From positions 124,001-188,000 of the forward strand of contig NZ_FOCJ01000003.1 in assembly GCF_900110075.1 (NCBI RefSeq): 64,000 nt of DNA, given 5' to 3'. A program made the position numbers and the translations under genes. Of this stretch, positions 25,889-34,316 are shown in pieces; the stretch's first letter is position 1, and the number at the start of each line of letters is the position of its first letter. Source of the stretch: Paenibacillus sp. OV219 (GTDB lineage Bacteria; Bacillota; Bacilli; Paenibacillales; Paenibacillaceae). Under the pieces are notes generated by a model. It was not told where the DNA came from and made no database searches. It worked only from the letters and a program-made list of their open reading frames with translations.

Positions 25889-26993
25889 TGAGCGTGCATA
25901 TCCAGAAGTAATCGGACATAAGGTCAGCGCGCTGCTGCGCGAGCTGGACGACCATATTCAAGATTCGTCGTTCCGCGAAGACCTGAAGCATATGCTGCAG
26001 CAGCTGACAGACGTGAAGCTGGCGCTTGACGAGTCGTCCATCGTAGCCGTGACGAACCGCCGTGGTGTCATCCAGTACGTTAATGATCGATTCTGCGAAA
26101 TTTCCAAGTATAGTCGCGACGAGCTGCTCGGTCAGGATCATCGCATTATTAATTCGGGCCACCATGACAGCATGTTCTTCCGTGAGCTGTGGGCGACAAT
26201 TCGTGCTGGCTCCGTATGGCGCGGCGAGATTAAGAATCGGGCCAAGGACGGCTCCTACTACTGGGTCCATACGACGATAATGCCGTTTCTGGATGAGGCA
26301 GGGCAGCCCTATCAGTACTTGGCGATTCGCAGCGAAGTGACGCCGCTGAAGGTGGCGGAGGAAGAGCTGAAGCGGATGATGATGCGGGTGATGCACATTC
26401 AGGAGGAGGAGCGCAAGCGATTCTCGCTGGAGCTGCATGATGGCATCGGCCAAAGCTTGTTCGGGCTTGTCATTCAGCTGGACCGGCTAATCGGCGAAGA
26501 AGGCAGCTATAGGGCTGAGCTGTCTGCGATTCGGGGAACGGTGACGAACATCGTCGAGGAGGTGCGCGGCCTCGCATGGGATTTGCGTCCGTCCGTGCTC
26601 GATGATCTTGGTGTTGTGCCGGCAATTCGCACGTATATCGACAATTTCAAGCGGCATTATGGACTTCGCGTGCAGCTTCAATGCGAGCTTCGCAAGCGGC
26701 TCGACCCGCGCGTGGAAACAGCGCTTTACCGGATTATTCAAGAGGCGCTGACGAATATCGGCAAATATGCGGAGTCGTCCGAAGCGGCAGTGGAGCTGTG
26801 GGAGGAAGGAGACTTCGTCCATGCGCGTATTGCCGACAATGGGCGCGGCTTCGTCCGTGAAGTGGAGCGCAAAGGTGTGGGGTTGTTCAGTATGGAGGAG
26901 CGTGCGCGTGGCATTGGCGGGCAGCTCGTCATTCGCTCGATTCCGGGCGAAGGGACGATGATTACGCTCGCTGCTCCGAAGCAAGTGGAGTAA
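25881..26993 (+). CDS. PAS-domain sensor histidine kinase, HisKA_3 type
   Basis: This 370-residue cytoplasmic kinase starts at a TTG overlapping the regulator gene, with GAAGGGG upstream. It has a PAS domain (VAVTNRRGVIQYVNDRFCEISKYSRDELLG region) with PAC segment, then the HisKA_3 site ERKRFSLELHDGIGQ (His186) and an HATPase end with DNGRGF and GLFSMEERA. The layout is like NreB, but the four-cysteine Fe-S site of NreB is absent (one Cys in the PAS), so its signal must differ. The neighbouring globin sensor makes an oxygen or NO signal plausible. Confidence 0.92.
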   Translation: MSSERAYPEVIGHKVSALLRELDDHIQDSSFREDLKHMLQQLTDVKLALDESSIVAVTNRRGVIQYVNDRFCEISKYSRDELLGQDHRIINSGHHDSMFFRELWATIRAGSVWRGEIKNRAKDGSYYWVHTTIMPFLDEAGQPYQYLAIRSEVTPLKVAEEELKRMMMRVMHIQEEERKRFSLELHDGIGQSLFGLVIQLDRLIGEEGSYRAELSAIRGTVTNIVEEVRGLAWDLRPSVLDDLGVVPAIRTYIDNFKRHYGLRVQLQCELRKRLDPRVETALYRIIQEALTNIGKYAESSEAAVELWEEGDFVHARIADNGRGFVREVERKGVGLFSMEERARGIGGQLVIRSIPGEGTMITLAAPKQVE

Positions 26994-26998
26994 GCGAC

Positions 26999-27078
26999 GC
27001 ACAATGAAGCGCAATGATGCGCAATGAAGCGCAAGTAAGCGAAAGTAAGCGAAAGTAAGCGCGAAATAGCGAAAGCCC
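26999..27078. repeat. 10-base tandem repeat, about eight units
   Basis: Eight consecutive decamers read as variants of GCGCAATGAA or GCGAAAGTAA, starting six bases after the kinase stop codon and running into the terminator stem. The unit length equals one DNA turn. No protein or RNA role is evident. Confidence 0.8.
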
Positions 27079-27110
27079 AGTACCGCTCACGCAGGTGCTG
27101 GGCTTGCTTT
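27073..27110 (+). terminator. terminator of the NarL-type two-component operon
   Basis: AAGCCCAGTACC (27073-27084) pairs with GGTGCTGGGCTT (27094-27105), one G-T pair, then GCTTT. It also separates the convergent flavodoxin-like gene. Confidence 0.8.
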
Positions 27111-27111
27111 A

Positions 27112-27657
27112 TTATTTGGCTATAAGTGCGTCAGCCGGGGCCGGGGAAGTTAAGAAAGCAGCCAGTCGGTCCGCGCTCGCTGTTATTTCCTCATCGTTCA
27201 TACGCGGTGCGTGGTAAACGACGAACGGCTCCACATACCGCATCTCGGTCAGCAGAACGGTTGCCTTCAGCGGCAGAAGCAGCTGATCCAGCGTGTAGAG
27301 ACTTTCGCCTTCTGGACGGTACGATTCTTCTGCGCGTCCTACGGAGATGGCGAGCATGTACTCTTTGCCCTTTAGCTGATTGCCTGAGCCATATCCGAAG
27401 CCATACGTGTACACTTCATCCTGCCACTTTTTCAGAAGTGACGGGGTGCTATACCAGTAGAACGGGAATTGGAAGACGATCCGGTCATGCTGTAGAAGGA
27501 GCTGTTGCTCTTGTTCTACGTCAATGACTTCGCTAGGGTAAGTCTCGTACAGATCATGCACGGTAATAGACGGTTCCTGCTGCAATCTCTCCTTCCACAT
27601 CCGGTTCACACGCGATTCATGCAGCTTCGGGTGGGCGAGTACGACAAGTGTTCTCAT
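27112..27657 (-). CDS. NAD(P)H-dependent oxidoreductase, flavodoxin-like fold (KefF/YwrO type)
   Basis: This 181-residue FMN quinone reductase-like protein starts RTLVVLAHPKLHESRVNRMW and has the family segments RIVFQFPFYWYSTPSLLKKWQDEVYTYGFGYG and LPLKATVLLTEMRYVEPFVVYHA. The group (KefF, MdaB, YwrO/GS14) reduces quinones with two electrons and counters redox cycling. It lies 29 bases after the UPF0303 gene on the same strand and is probably co-transcribed. Confidence 0.92.
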   Translation of the reverse strand: MRTLVVLAHPKLHESRVNRMWKERLQQEPSITVHDLYETYPSEVIDVEQEQQLLLQHDRIVFQFPFYWYSTPSLLKKWQDEVYTYGFGYGSGNQLKGKEYMLAISVGRAEESYRPEGESLYTLDQLLLPLKATVLLTEMRYVEPFVVYHAPRMNDEEITASADRLAAFLTSPAPADALIAK

Positions 27658-27686
27658 GATGTCATTGACCCCTTCAGAAATAAGTC

Positions 27687-28160
27687 TTATTGAGCGCCGA
27701 GGTACTCTTCCAGTACCGATGCGATGATTTGATGATCTTGATCGCCAGGCAGCCCGGATGCGGAGATCGTACCAACAACACCGACGTTCTTAATGAGCAG
27801 CGGGAACGAGCCGCCTTCTGCTGCGTATTGCTTCGGATCGAGGCAAGCGCCTTCAACCGAGCCGCCTTCTGCTTTAAATTTCACATGCATGTAATACGAG
27901 CTGTGGCCGAAGTGGTGCACGACGCCTTGTTTTCGCTTGATCCACAGATCATTGTCGGCAGTTGTGCCGTTCATCTTTGTATGGAAGAGAAGCTCGCCAT
28001 TGCGTACGATCGTAACTGCAATCGCCTTCTGCTCCTGTTGCGCCTTCTGAATGATTCTCGTGCCAATCTCAAAAGCTGTCTCGTTCGTAAAAGTAGTAAA
28101 TTGCAAGTCCTGCTCTTGCTTCAGCAGGCGCTCCAATTCAGCTTGAATATTTGTCATCAT
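27687..28160 (-). CDS. UPF0303 / HbpS-GlcG-like heme-degrading-domain protein
   Basis: This protein of about 157 residues matches the UPF0303 group: FTNETAFEIGTRIIQKAQ, AIAVTIVRNGELLFHTKMNGT, GGSFPLLIKNVGVVGTISASGLPGDQDH. The fold is related to HbpS, a haem-binding protein, but activity is uncertain. Of the clustered starts the ATG at 28160 has AGGA at suitable spacing. It heads a two-gene unit with the flavodoxin-like reductase. Confidence 0.88.
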   Translation of the reverse strand: MMTNIQAELERLLKQEQDLQFTTFTNETAFEIGTRIIQKAQQEQKAIAVTIVRNGELLFHTKMNGTTADNDLWIKRKQGVVHHFGHSSYYMHVKFKAEGGSVEGACLDPKQYAAEGGSFPLLIKNVGVVGTISASGLPGDQDHQIIASVLEEYLGAQ

Positions 28161-28310
28161 AAGCACATCCTATCGGTTCTTATTGTACAGCTTTAATAGT
28201 ACTACAAGTGCAGCGTGATGCGAAGCGCTGGGCACCGCAATACCGCTGTAAACATGGTGCGGCGTAAGGTATACTTGTCCTATATTCCCCAAAATAAGGA
28301 GCTGAAAGAT

Positions 28311-28715
28311 TTGGAAGCCAAGCAACCGAAAATTACGCCGTTTCTTATGTTTGAAGGCAGAGCCGAAGAAGCAATGAATTATTACATCTCCGTATTCGAC
28401 AAATCGGAAATTGTAAGTATGCTTAAATACGAAGCAGGCGGACCTGGTCCGGAGGGCAACGTCATGAATGCGTCGTTCAAGCTAGGCGATCAAATGTTCA
28501 TGTGTAGCGACAGTTTTGTAAAACATGCATTCACGTTTACACCATCAATCTCCCACTTTGTGACATGCGAGACGGAAGCTGAGATTGAGCGCGCTTATGA
28601 GATGCTGTCGAAGAGCGGTTCTGTGCTGATGCCGCTCGGGGAATACCCGTTCAGCCGTAAGTTCGGCTGGGTGCAGGATCAGTTTGGTGTGAGTTGGCAG
28701 CTGTCGTTGGCTTAA
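28311..28715 (+). CDS. VOC-family protein, PhnB type
   Basis: This 134-residue protein has the PhnB/3-demethylubiquinone-like VOC fold: KITPFLMFEGRAEEAMNYYISVF at the start and FGWVQDQFGVSWQL at the end. VOC members include glyoxalases, dioxygenases and drug-resistance proteins; this branch is uncharacterised. The TTG start at 28311 is chosen, because AAGGAG lies nine bases upstream and family similarity begins there. A frame extending to 28215 has no support. Confidence 0.87.
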   Translation: MEAKQPKITPFLMFEGRAEEAMNYYISVFDKSEIVSMLKYEAGGPGPEGNVMNASFKLGDQMFMCSDSFVKHAFTFTPSISHFVTCETEAEIERAYEMLSKSGSVLMPLGEYPFSRKFGWVQDQFGVSWQLSLA

Positions 28716-28757
28716 TTCAACCGAGGAAGAGTGTTCCGGTTTGGAGAGGAGCAGCAC

Positions 28758-28799
28758 ATGAGTAACGCAGATATTGATGTGCTGATTGCGGATTTATAA
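28758..28799 (+). CDS. 13-codon ORF with a strong ribosome site (gene remnant or leader)
   Basis: ATGAGTAACGCA begins an ORF coding MSNADIDVLIADL and stop, preceded by GGAGAGGAG at ideal distance, right after the VOC gene and just before a terminator. It may be the stump of a deleted downstream gene or a tiny peptide. No family is recognised. Confidence 0.35.
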   Translation: MSNADIDVLIADL

Positions 28800-28806
28800 G
28801 ATAAAG

Positions 28807-28833
28807 AAGGCCATCCTCCAGGGGATGGCCTTT
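28807..28833 (+). terminator. terminator after the VOC gene
   Basis: AAGGCCATCC (28807-28816) pairs perfectly with GGATGGCCTT (28823-28832), followed by TTT. Confidence 0.78.
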
Positions 28834-28988
28834 CTGCTCGATTGGACATGTTTGGCCTTAGACTAAAGGTCCAGGAATGATTTAAATATTAACTTTCAGT
28901 GATGAAAGGAATGTGATGGAAAATGTCGAATATAGTCGAATATAAACAATTAATGTAAATTTCATGTTCACATCCTAGGAGGGTAACG

Positions 28989-29396
28989 ATGGAGGCTAAC
29001 TCGGTCAAAGACAGCAATGCGCTTACATTAATGACATTGCCGACAAGCTCTTCTCAGCGAAGATCGGCCTTTCTGGTTGGTGCTTTTCTCGTGCTGATTT
29101 CATTGTGTATTTTACCGGTTGCGCATATCAAGACGATGGATACGCCTGGCTTTTTCCCCACTGTAACCTCAACGGTTATTTGTTTTAACTTTATTACGGC
29201 ATTCGTGTTGTTCAATCAATTCCGTGTTAATCGACTCCCGGCCGTACTGGTGCTTTCCGCAGCTTATCTGTTCTCGGCTCTCATTACGATTCCGCTCTTG
29301 CTGTCGTTTCCCGAGTTATTTACGAAGGCGGGCCTGATGAACGAAGGCCGTCAGACGCCTTCCTTGCTGTATGCGGTGCATTGCCGCACAGATTGA
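28989..29396 (+). pseudogene. MASE4-type membrane sensor domain, 3' truncated
   Basis: The frame codes about 128 residues that look like the front of a MASE4 membrane sensor: RRSAFLVGAFLVLISLCILPVAHIKT, then FNFITAFVLFNQFR and LSAAYLFSALITIPLLLSFPELF. MASE4 normally has more helices and is followed by a GGDEF or kinase domain. Here similarity stops at about LLYAVH (near 29380), where the DNA becomes the reverse complement of a histidine kinase gene. GGAGGG precedes the ATG, so it may still be translated as a short membrane protein. It is one side of a rearrangement junction. Confidence 0.72.
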
Positions 29397-30720
29397 GCAT
29401 AATCTGCTCCAGTCGGAGCGGGTCGCCAATAAAGGCGCTTGGACAGTTGTCCGTAATTTCGAACAATACCTCTATCGGCTTATTGTCGATAAGCAGTCCA
29501 GTCACGTCCGAGAGCTTGCCGAAGAAGTCATCAAGCTGAATGGGGACATGCTCAAGCTCGATTTTGCCAGCTTCAATCTTCGAGAAGTCCAGAATATCGT
29601 TAATAATCGAGTGGAGGGCGTTTGAAGCCGAGTTAATCTTGGACAGATATTCGCGCTGCACGCTAGAGAGCGACGTGTTCATCAAAATTTGAGTTAAGCC
29701 AATAATACCGCTCAGCGGTGTGCGGATCTCATGGCTCATCGTCGCGAGGAATTGGCTCTTCGCCTGATTCGCTTCATCGGCGAGAATCCGCTTATGGCGC
29801 TCGGTAATATCAGTAAAGAAGACAATAAGTTCCTTCACAAGACCATCCCGGAATACCGGTTGTATGGCAACGAGGAGGTCGACTCCTGCGATGTTGATTT
29901 CGAATCCGGACTTCTCACCCGTATGGAGTACCTCGTCGTAGTGGCTTTGCAGCTGATTAATAAACTCTTTGGGCAAAGTCTGAATATCATCGCAATACAG
30001 CCCGACGATTTCTGATGCCTTCAGTCCAAGCGTATCCATGAGCTGACCGGTTATCATCGTGCATTTATAACGGGTAGAATGCACCGCCACTTTATAGATG
30101 AGGCCGGGCTGCAGCCGAATGACTTCGTGATATTCATTCTTCAGCAGCTCCATCTGATTGGCGAGCTCGCGATTGCGCCTGAAGAAGCGCCAGAGCAGCG
30201 CTGTTGATGCCCCGCCAATGAGATTAATGGAAAGGTGCTCAGGGAGATAAGGCTGAAGCGGGAAGTTGAAGACAAAGACATAATCGACAACGAGCACGGT
30301 AGATAAAAAAAGCAGCATATAGAGCCACTTGCGTGTATGCGAGCGCAGCTTAATCGAGATAAATCCACAGCCGAGCGCAATAATCATGTTGGCGCAGAGG
30401 ACGGTCAAGAAGAGGGAAGGCACCTGTATCGTTCGAAATAAGGTAATTATGATGGCGCTGGTGACCGATGAGATTGGCCCGCCAAAATAGGCTGACATGA
30501 GGATCGCTAGAAACCGGGAATCTATGACATGGCGGTCATCCAGCGCGGCGCCGAAGAGGATAAGCACGATGCCAAAAAGGCCGTGGACAACGCCAACGGC
30601 CAGTTTATAACGCCAAGTGCGGGCAATATACCCATCTTTGTAGTAGAACAATTGTCCGGCGATTACAATAAATACAGATAATATTGAGAGATTAATAATC
30701 AAGTCACGAATTGTATTCAT
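29320..30720 (-). pseudogene. membrane histidine kinase, 3' truncated
   Basis: The product starts [17 protein letters not shown] with a 5TM-Lyt-like membrane part (about 150 residues), then a PAS-like region and a HisKA domain with [18 protein letters not shown]. It reaches the N box as [14 protein letters not shown] and then switches to an unrelated tail [12 protein letters not shown]. The rest of the ATP-binding domain (D and G boxes) and any receiver domain are missing, so kinase activity is not expected. Genuine kinase sequence ends near 29378. The ATG at 30720 has GGAG upstream. It lies 43 bases after the MarR gene. Confidence 0.8.
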
Positions 30721-30778
30721 TACACAGGACTCCATTCTGCCTATTATAGGCCGATTCTGGTAATGAATTTATTCGACA

Positions 30779-31255
30779 TTATTCTCCGTTTTCCTTTAAT
30801 AGGGAAATCTTTCGCTGTCGAAACTGTTCGACGGTCTGATTAAACTTCTGGAGCAAATGGCCGAATTGTTCACACTCTGCTTGCGACCAATCTTCCAGCA
30901 GAAGCGTATAGAACTGATGGCGAAGCTCTTTCGCTCGCAGTAGGAAGCTGCTGCCGCTGTCAGACAATTGCAGAAGGCTCACTCTCGCATCCTTCGGGTC
31001 GGAGGTGCGCTCGACGAAGCCCTTCGTTTCCAGCGCTGCAATTTGCCGGCTCGCTGTTGAAATATCAAGCTGCAGCGATGTCGACAATGCTTTCATGCCG
31101 ACAGGCCCGTTCTTCTTCAAATGCTGCAGCAATAGATAGGTAGAGCGATCACAATCATGCTCGCTCAAATAAGCAATGCGGGCTGCTTCCGCCCGCCGTA
31201 TGAAGATGGCCATCTCCTGCTGGAGCAGCTGAAAGGCGTTGTTATCTATAGTCAT
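30779..31255 (-). CDS. MarR-family transcriptional regulator
   Basis: This 158-residue winged-helix repressor has the MarR core LKKNGPVGMKALSTSLQLDISTASRQIAALETKGFVERTSDPKDARVSLLQLSD (residues about 45-100). It is divergent from the ABM-domain gene, and two perfect inverted repeats lie between them. It is not OhrR-like (no conserved N-terminal cysteine). Its ligand is unknown. Confidence 0.92.
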   Translation of the reverse strand: MTIDNNAFQLLQQEMAIFIRRAEAARIAYLSEHDCDRSTYLLLQHLKKNGPVGMKALSTSLQLDISTASRQIAALETKGFVERTSDPKDARVSLLQLSDSGSSFLLRAKELRHQFYTLLLEDWSQAECEQFGHLLQKFNQTVEQFRQRKISLLKENGE

Positions 31256-31317
31256 ATTCGTTCACCGCTTATTCACATTTTTGTCAACATCTGAACTGTA
31301 ATTGACAGCTCAAAAAC

Positions 31318-31357
31318 TTGTATAATACAATCATAACGATAGTTGTATCTTACAACT
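31318..31357. promoter_or_regulatory. two MarR-type operators
   Basis: TTGTATAATACAA (31318-31330) and AGTTGTATCTTACAACT (31341-31357) are perfect inverted repeats sharing TTGTA/TACAA half sites, with centres 25 bases apart. The first contains a TATAAT box (31321-31326), so binding would block the plus-strand promoter. Confidence 0.75.
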
Positions 31358-31418
31358 AATTGGGCGGACAATCAATGCATGATACAAGTGAGCGATCAAA
31401 TTGCGGGGTGATTAACAG

Positions 31419-32066
31419 ATGGAAGGCGAATTGAATTCGGTGCTGCAATTGAGGCAAGGCGTCGGACAGCTTGTCCGCATGAAGGTGCTGCCTGCACCGT
31501 ATCGGCACAAGCAGAAAGAAGAGGTGCGCCATGCGATAAGCGCCATTGACCGGGTTTGGCATGATGGCTCGGTACAGAGCGGCGCTATTTTGCGTGCGAC
31601 TAGGGGCAAGCATGTTATCTCGCTTGCGCATGTCAACACGACCGAGGAGGAGTCGGCGGCGCCGAATCGTTATACGGTCGAAATTAGCGATCACAGGTCC
31701 GATCAGGGCTACACGGCAATTGAACAGGGGTCGAAATTATCACATTTTGTGAATATTTTTCAGTTTGCTCCAGAGAAAAGAGAAGAACTGATTGCCCACT
31801 TCGAGCATACACTCCCCTATATGCGCAAACAACCGGGTTATGTATCTACAAGCTTGCTGCTGAGTGTCGATCAGCCGCTTGCTGTCAATATTGGTCAGTT
31901 CAATACAAATAGGCATTTCCGGGCGAGCATGTGCAAGAGAGAGGTGCTCGGTTCGTTTGCCAAGGGATATCCGCTCGGCATTATGGCTACGGTGCTCGGC
32001 GTTCTGCCGAAGCCGCCGCAGCTGCATTTGTGCGAGCTTGCTCATGTCGTCGGTGGAAGTGTATAG
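31419..32066 (+). CDS. ABM-like domain protein (MarR-controlled)
   Basis: This 215-residue protein has a C-terminal stretch resembling an antibiotic-biosynthesis-monooxygenase domain (LSHFVNIFQFAPEKREELIAHFEHTLPYMRKQPGYVSTSLLLS). The N-terminal half (VRHAISAIDRVWHDG) may be a second diverged copy of the same fold. The operators upstream suggest control by the divergent MarR repressor. Function is unknown; a small-molecule oxygenase or binding protein is possible. Confidence 0.72.
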   Translation: MEGELNSVLQLRQGVGQLVRMKVLPAPYRHKQKEEVRHAISAIDRVWHDGSVQSGAILRATRGKHVISLAHVNTTEEESAAPNRYTVEISDHRSDQGYTAIEQGSKLSHFVNIFQFAPEKREELIAHFEHTLPYMRKQPGYVSTSLLLSVDQPLAVNIGQFNTNRHFRASMCKREVLGSFAKGYPLGIMATVLGVLPKPPQLHLCELAHVVGGSV

Positions 32067-32096
32067 AGCAACAAACGTTAGAGGAGTTGATGCGAA

Positions 32097-33989
32097 GTGC
32101 CTTTTATAAGAAGGCTGCTTAACCGCAGATTTGTTTATTTTACAATCATTCTATTAATCAAAGGACTTCTCGCTTGGTCGGTCGTCTTTGACGAAGGGCC
32201 GTCATGGATGACGATTGTGACGGAAATTCCGTTCTTCTGGGTCATCTTCTGCTTAATCGAGTGGCTGGCGACCAAAAGAAAAATGCTATATTACATGGTC
32301 GTGAATTTATTGACCACGCTGTTATATTTTACCGTCCTCATGTATTACAAATATTACGGAATTATCGTTACGTATCACGCGCTGAGACAAGCCGATAAAG
32401 TAACGAAGGTCGGCAACAGTACGTATTCTTTGCTGGACCCGTATTATTTATTTATTTTTGTCGATATTATCGTGCTTACTTTCATTCTGTGGCGACCGAA
32501 GAACATTTCGTACCAGCAGGCTGTCAGCAGCCGCCCGTTGATGAAGAAGAGGGGCATCATCGCACTGTTCGTCGTATCGCTTATGCTCTGCTTGCTTAAC
32601 ATTTGGCCGAACCGCGCCAGCATGAACGAGAACAAACAGGCGGAAGAGATGGGCATTCTCAACTACGAGGTGTACACGATCTTCGCGGATACGACGGCAG
32701 ATGAAGATATCGTGCCGATGGATCAAATTACGCAAAGTGAGATCGATAGGCTCAAAGGCGTGGAGCAGCCGTTGCAGCCGAAGTACTACGGTGCAGACAA
32801 AGGCAAGAACGTGATCATTCTCCAGATGGAATCGTTCCAGGATTTCCTCATCGGCCTCAAGATCGATGGTCAGGAAATTACGCCGAACATGAACAAGCTG
32901 GCAGCGGATAACTTCCACTTTAACCGCTTCTATACGATGGTCGGGCAGGGGACTACCTCGGATGCCGAGTATGTGGTAAACACATCGCTCTATGTGCCGA
33001 AGCATGAGGCGGCTACGGATCAGAACGTTTCCAAGGCGCTGCCGAGCTTGCCGAAGCTGATGCACGCGAACGGCTATACGACGGCTACGTTCCATACGAA
33101 CGCCGTAGAGTTCTGGAACCGGAAGGAACTGTACAGCGCAATCGGCTGGGATAAATATTATGATCAATCGTTCTTCGGCGATGACGATCACGTCGCTTTC
33201 GGCTCATCGGATGAAGTGCTATATGAGAAGGTGATCCCGGAGCTTACGAAGATGGACGAGAGCGATCAACCATTCTATGCGCAAGTCATCTCCATGAGCT
33301 CGCATCACCCGTTCGACATTCCGGAGTCGAAGTACAAGATGCAGCTTCCGGAGCGCTTCGAGGGTACACTAGTAGGCAACTATATCCGCGCGCAGAACTA
33401 TGCGGATTACGCGCTCGGCCAGTTCATCGCAGGGTTGAAAGAGAGCGGCCTATGGGATGACAGCGTCATTCTGTTCTACGGTGACCATCAAGGCTTGTCG
33501 CTCTACTCGCTCGATCGCAAGGAGAAAGAGCTGGCAGCAGAGATGTTGGGCCATGAATACAGCTATCCGGATATGTTCAAGATCGGGTTTGTCATGCATG
33601 CGCCAGGCGTAACGTATCCGAAGGTGGTTTCGGAGATGGGCGGCCAAGTGGATATTTTGCCGACAGTAGCAAACTTGACGGGCGTATCGCTGGACGGCCA
33701 GATTCATTTTGGGCAGGATCTATTGAACCAGCCGTCCGATATGATCCCGATGCGCCACTTCCTGCCTTCGGGCTCGGTCATTACAAACGATTATTTGTTC
33801 CTGCCAGGTATCGCGTATGAGGACGGCACGAACTACTCGCTTGCGAATGGAAGCATCAGTGAGCAGGAAGGCATCACGAACGGTCAGTACAACCGGACGC
33901 TTAAGCTGTTGAATCTGTCAGACAGCTATGTGAAGCAGCTGCCGGATAAGGATCCGGCAGATCAACCAGTGGCTGGTTCGGTAAAATAA
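32097..33989 (+). CDS. lipoteichoic acid synthase family protein
   Basis: This 630-residue membrane enzyme has five N-terminal helices (to about residue 170) and a large extracellular sulfatase-like domain. Active-site elements of LtaS are present: Glu245 in ILQMESFQDF, the nucleophile Thr287 in GQGTTSDAEYV, and the metal-binding YGDHQG motif. LtaS moves glycerol phosphate from phosphatidylglycerol onto a lipid anchor outside the membrane. Firmicutes carry several paralogues (LtaS, YfnI, YqgS, YvgJ primase), and this one cannot be assigned. It starts at GTG with GAGGAG upstream and is followed by a very strong terminator. Confidence 0.93.
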   Translation: MPFIRRLLNRRFVYFTIILLIKGLLAWSVVFDEGPSWMTIVTEIPFFWVIFCLIEWLATKRKMLYYMVVNLLTTLLYFTVLMYYKYYGIIVTYHALRQADKVTKVGNSTYSLLDPYYLFIFVDIIVLTFILWRPKNISYQQAVSSRPLMKKRGIIALFVVSLMLCLLNIWPNRASMNENKQAEEMGILNYEVYTIFADTTADEDIVPMDQITQSEIDRLKGVEQPLQPKYYGADKGKNVIILQMESFQDFLIGLKIDGQEITPNMNKLAADNFHFNRFYTMVGQGTTSDAEYVVNTSLYVPKHEAATDQNVSKALPSLPKLMHANGYTTATFHTNAVEFWNRKELYSAIGWDKYYDQSFFGDDDHVAFGSSDEVLYEKVIPELTKMDESDQPFYAQVISMSSHHPFDIPESKYKMQLPERFEGTLVGNYIRAQNYADYALGQFIAGLKESGLWDDSVILFYGDHQGLSLYSLDRKEKELAAEMLGHEYSYPDMFKIGFVMHAPGVTYPKVVSEMGGQVDILPTVANLTGVSLDGQIHFGQDLLNQPSDMIPMRHFLPSGSVITNDYLFLPGIAYEDGTNYSLANGSISEQEGITNGQYNRTLKLLNLSDSYVKQLPDKDPADQPVAGSVK

Positions 33990-33997
33990 TGGTGTGA

Positions 33998-34042
33998 AAA
34001 CAGAGAAAGCAGTGACCCGCGGGGTCACTGCTTTCTCTGTTT
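33998..34042 (+). terminator. very strong terminator after the LTA synthase gene
   Basis: A perfect 21-base stem (33998-34018 with 34022-34042) closes on a three-base loop GCG. The left arm starts AAACAGAGAAAGCAG and the right ends CTTTCTCTGTTT. Confidence 0.85.
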
Positions 34043-34143
34043 GTGGTCATCGCAGCAGCGTTGTCGGCGGGTGGTCTCCTCCTGCCTGAGCGCGTGTTCT
34101 CAACTAAAAGCGGTCCCTCGGGGGCGCCTTTTTCTTTGGGGTG

Positions 34144-34306
34144 TAGCCAGTGCCCCACATCGGCGAAATCAGCCGGCGATCCAATGAAGAGGAGTAGCTA
34201 GTACCCAACATCGACGAAATCGGTCGTAAAAACGGTGAAGGGGAGTACTCAGTACCCTACATTGATGAAATCGGCCGGGGATACGGGTAAGAGCTTTCTA
34301 GCACCC
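34144..34306. repeat. 51-base tandem repeat, about 3.2 units (array A)
   Basis: Three units start at 34144, 34195 and 34246, and a 12-base partial starts at 34295. Units share TAGY-AGTACCC-ACAT-GA-GAAATCGGCCG. All three codon phases of both strands contain stops, so it is not coding. It fills most of the 327-base gap between the LTA synthase terminator and the convergent catalase stop; the remaining part (34043-34143) shows nothing recognisable. Confidence 0.78.
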
Positions 34307-34316
34307 CCAGGATGCC

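Noticed and set aside
25881..26993. Assignment of the PAS kinase as NreB
   Set aside because: NreB needs four cysteines for its Fe-S cluster; the PAS region here has only one.
31302..31326. TTGACA plus TATAAT promoter before the ABM-type gene
   Set aside because: Spacing is 13 bases, too short for a normal promoter; the TATAAT may be real with another -35.
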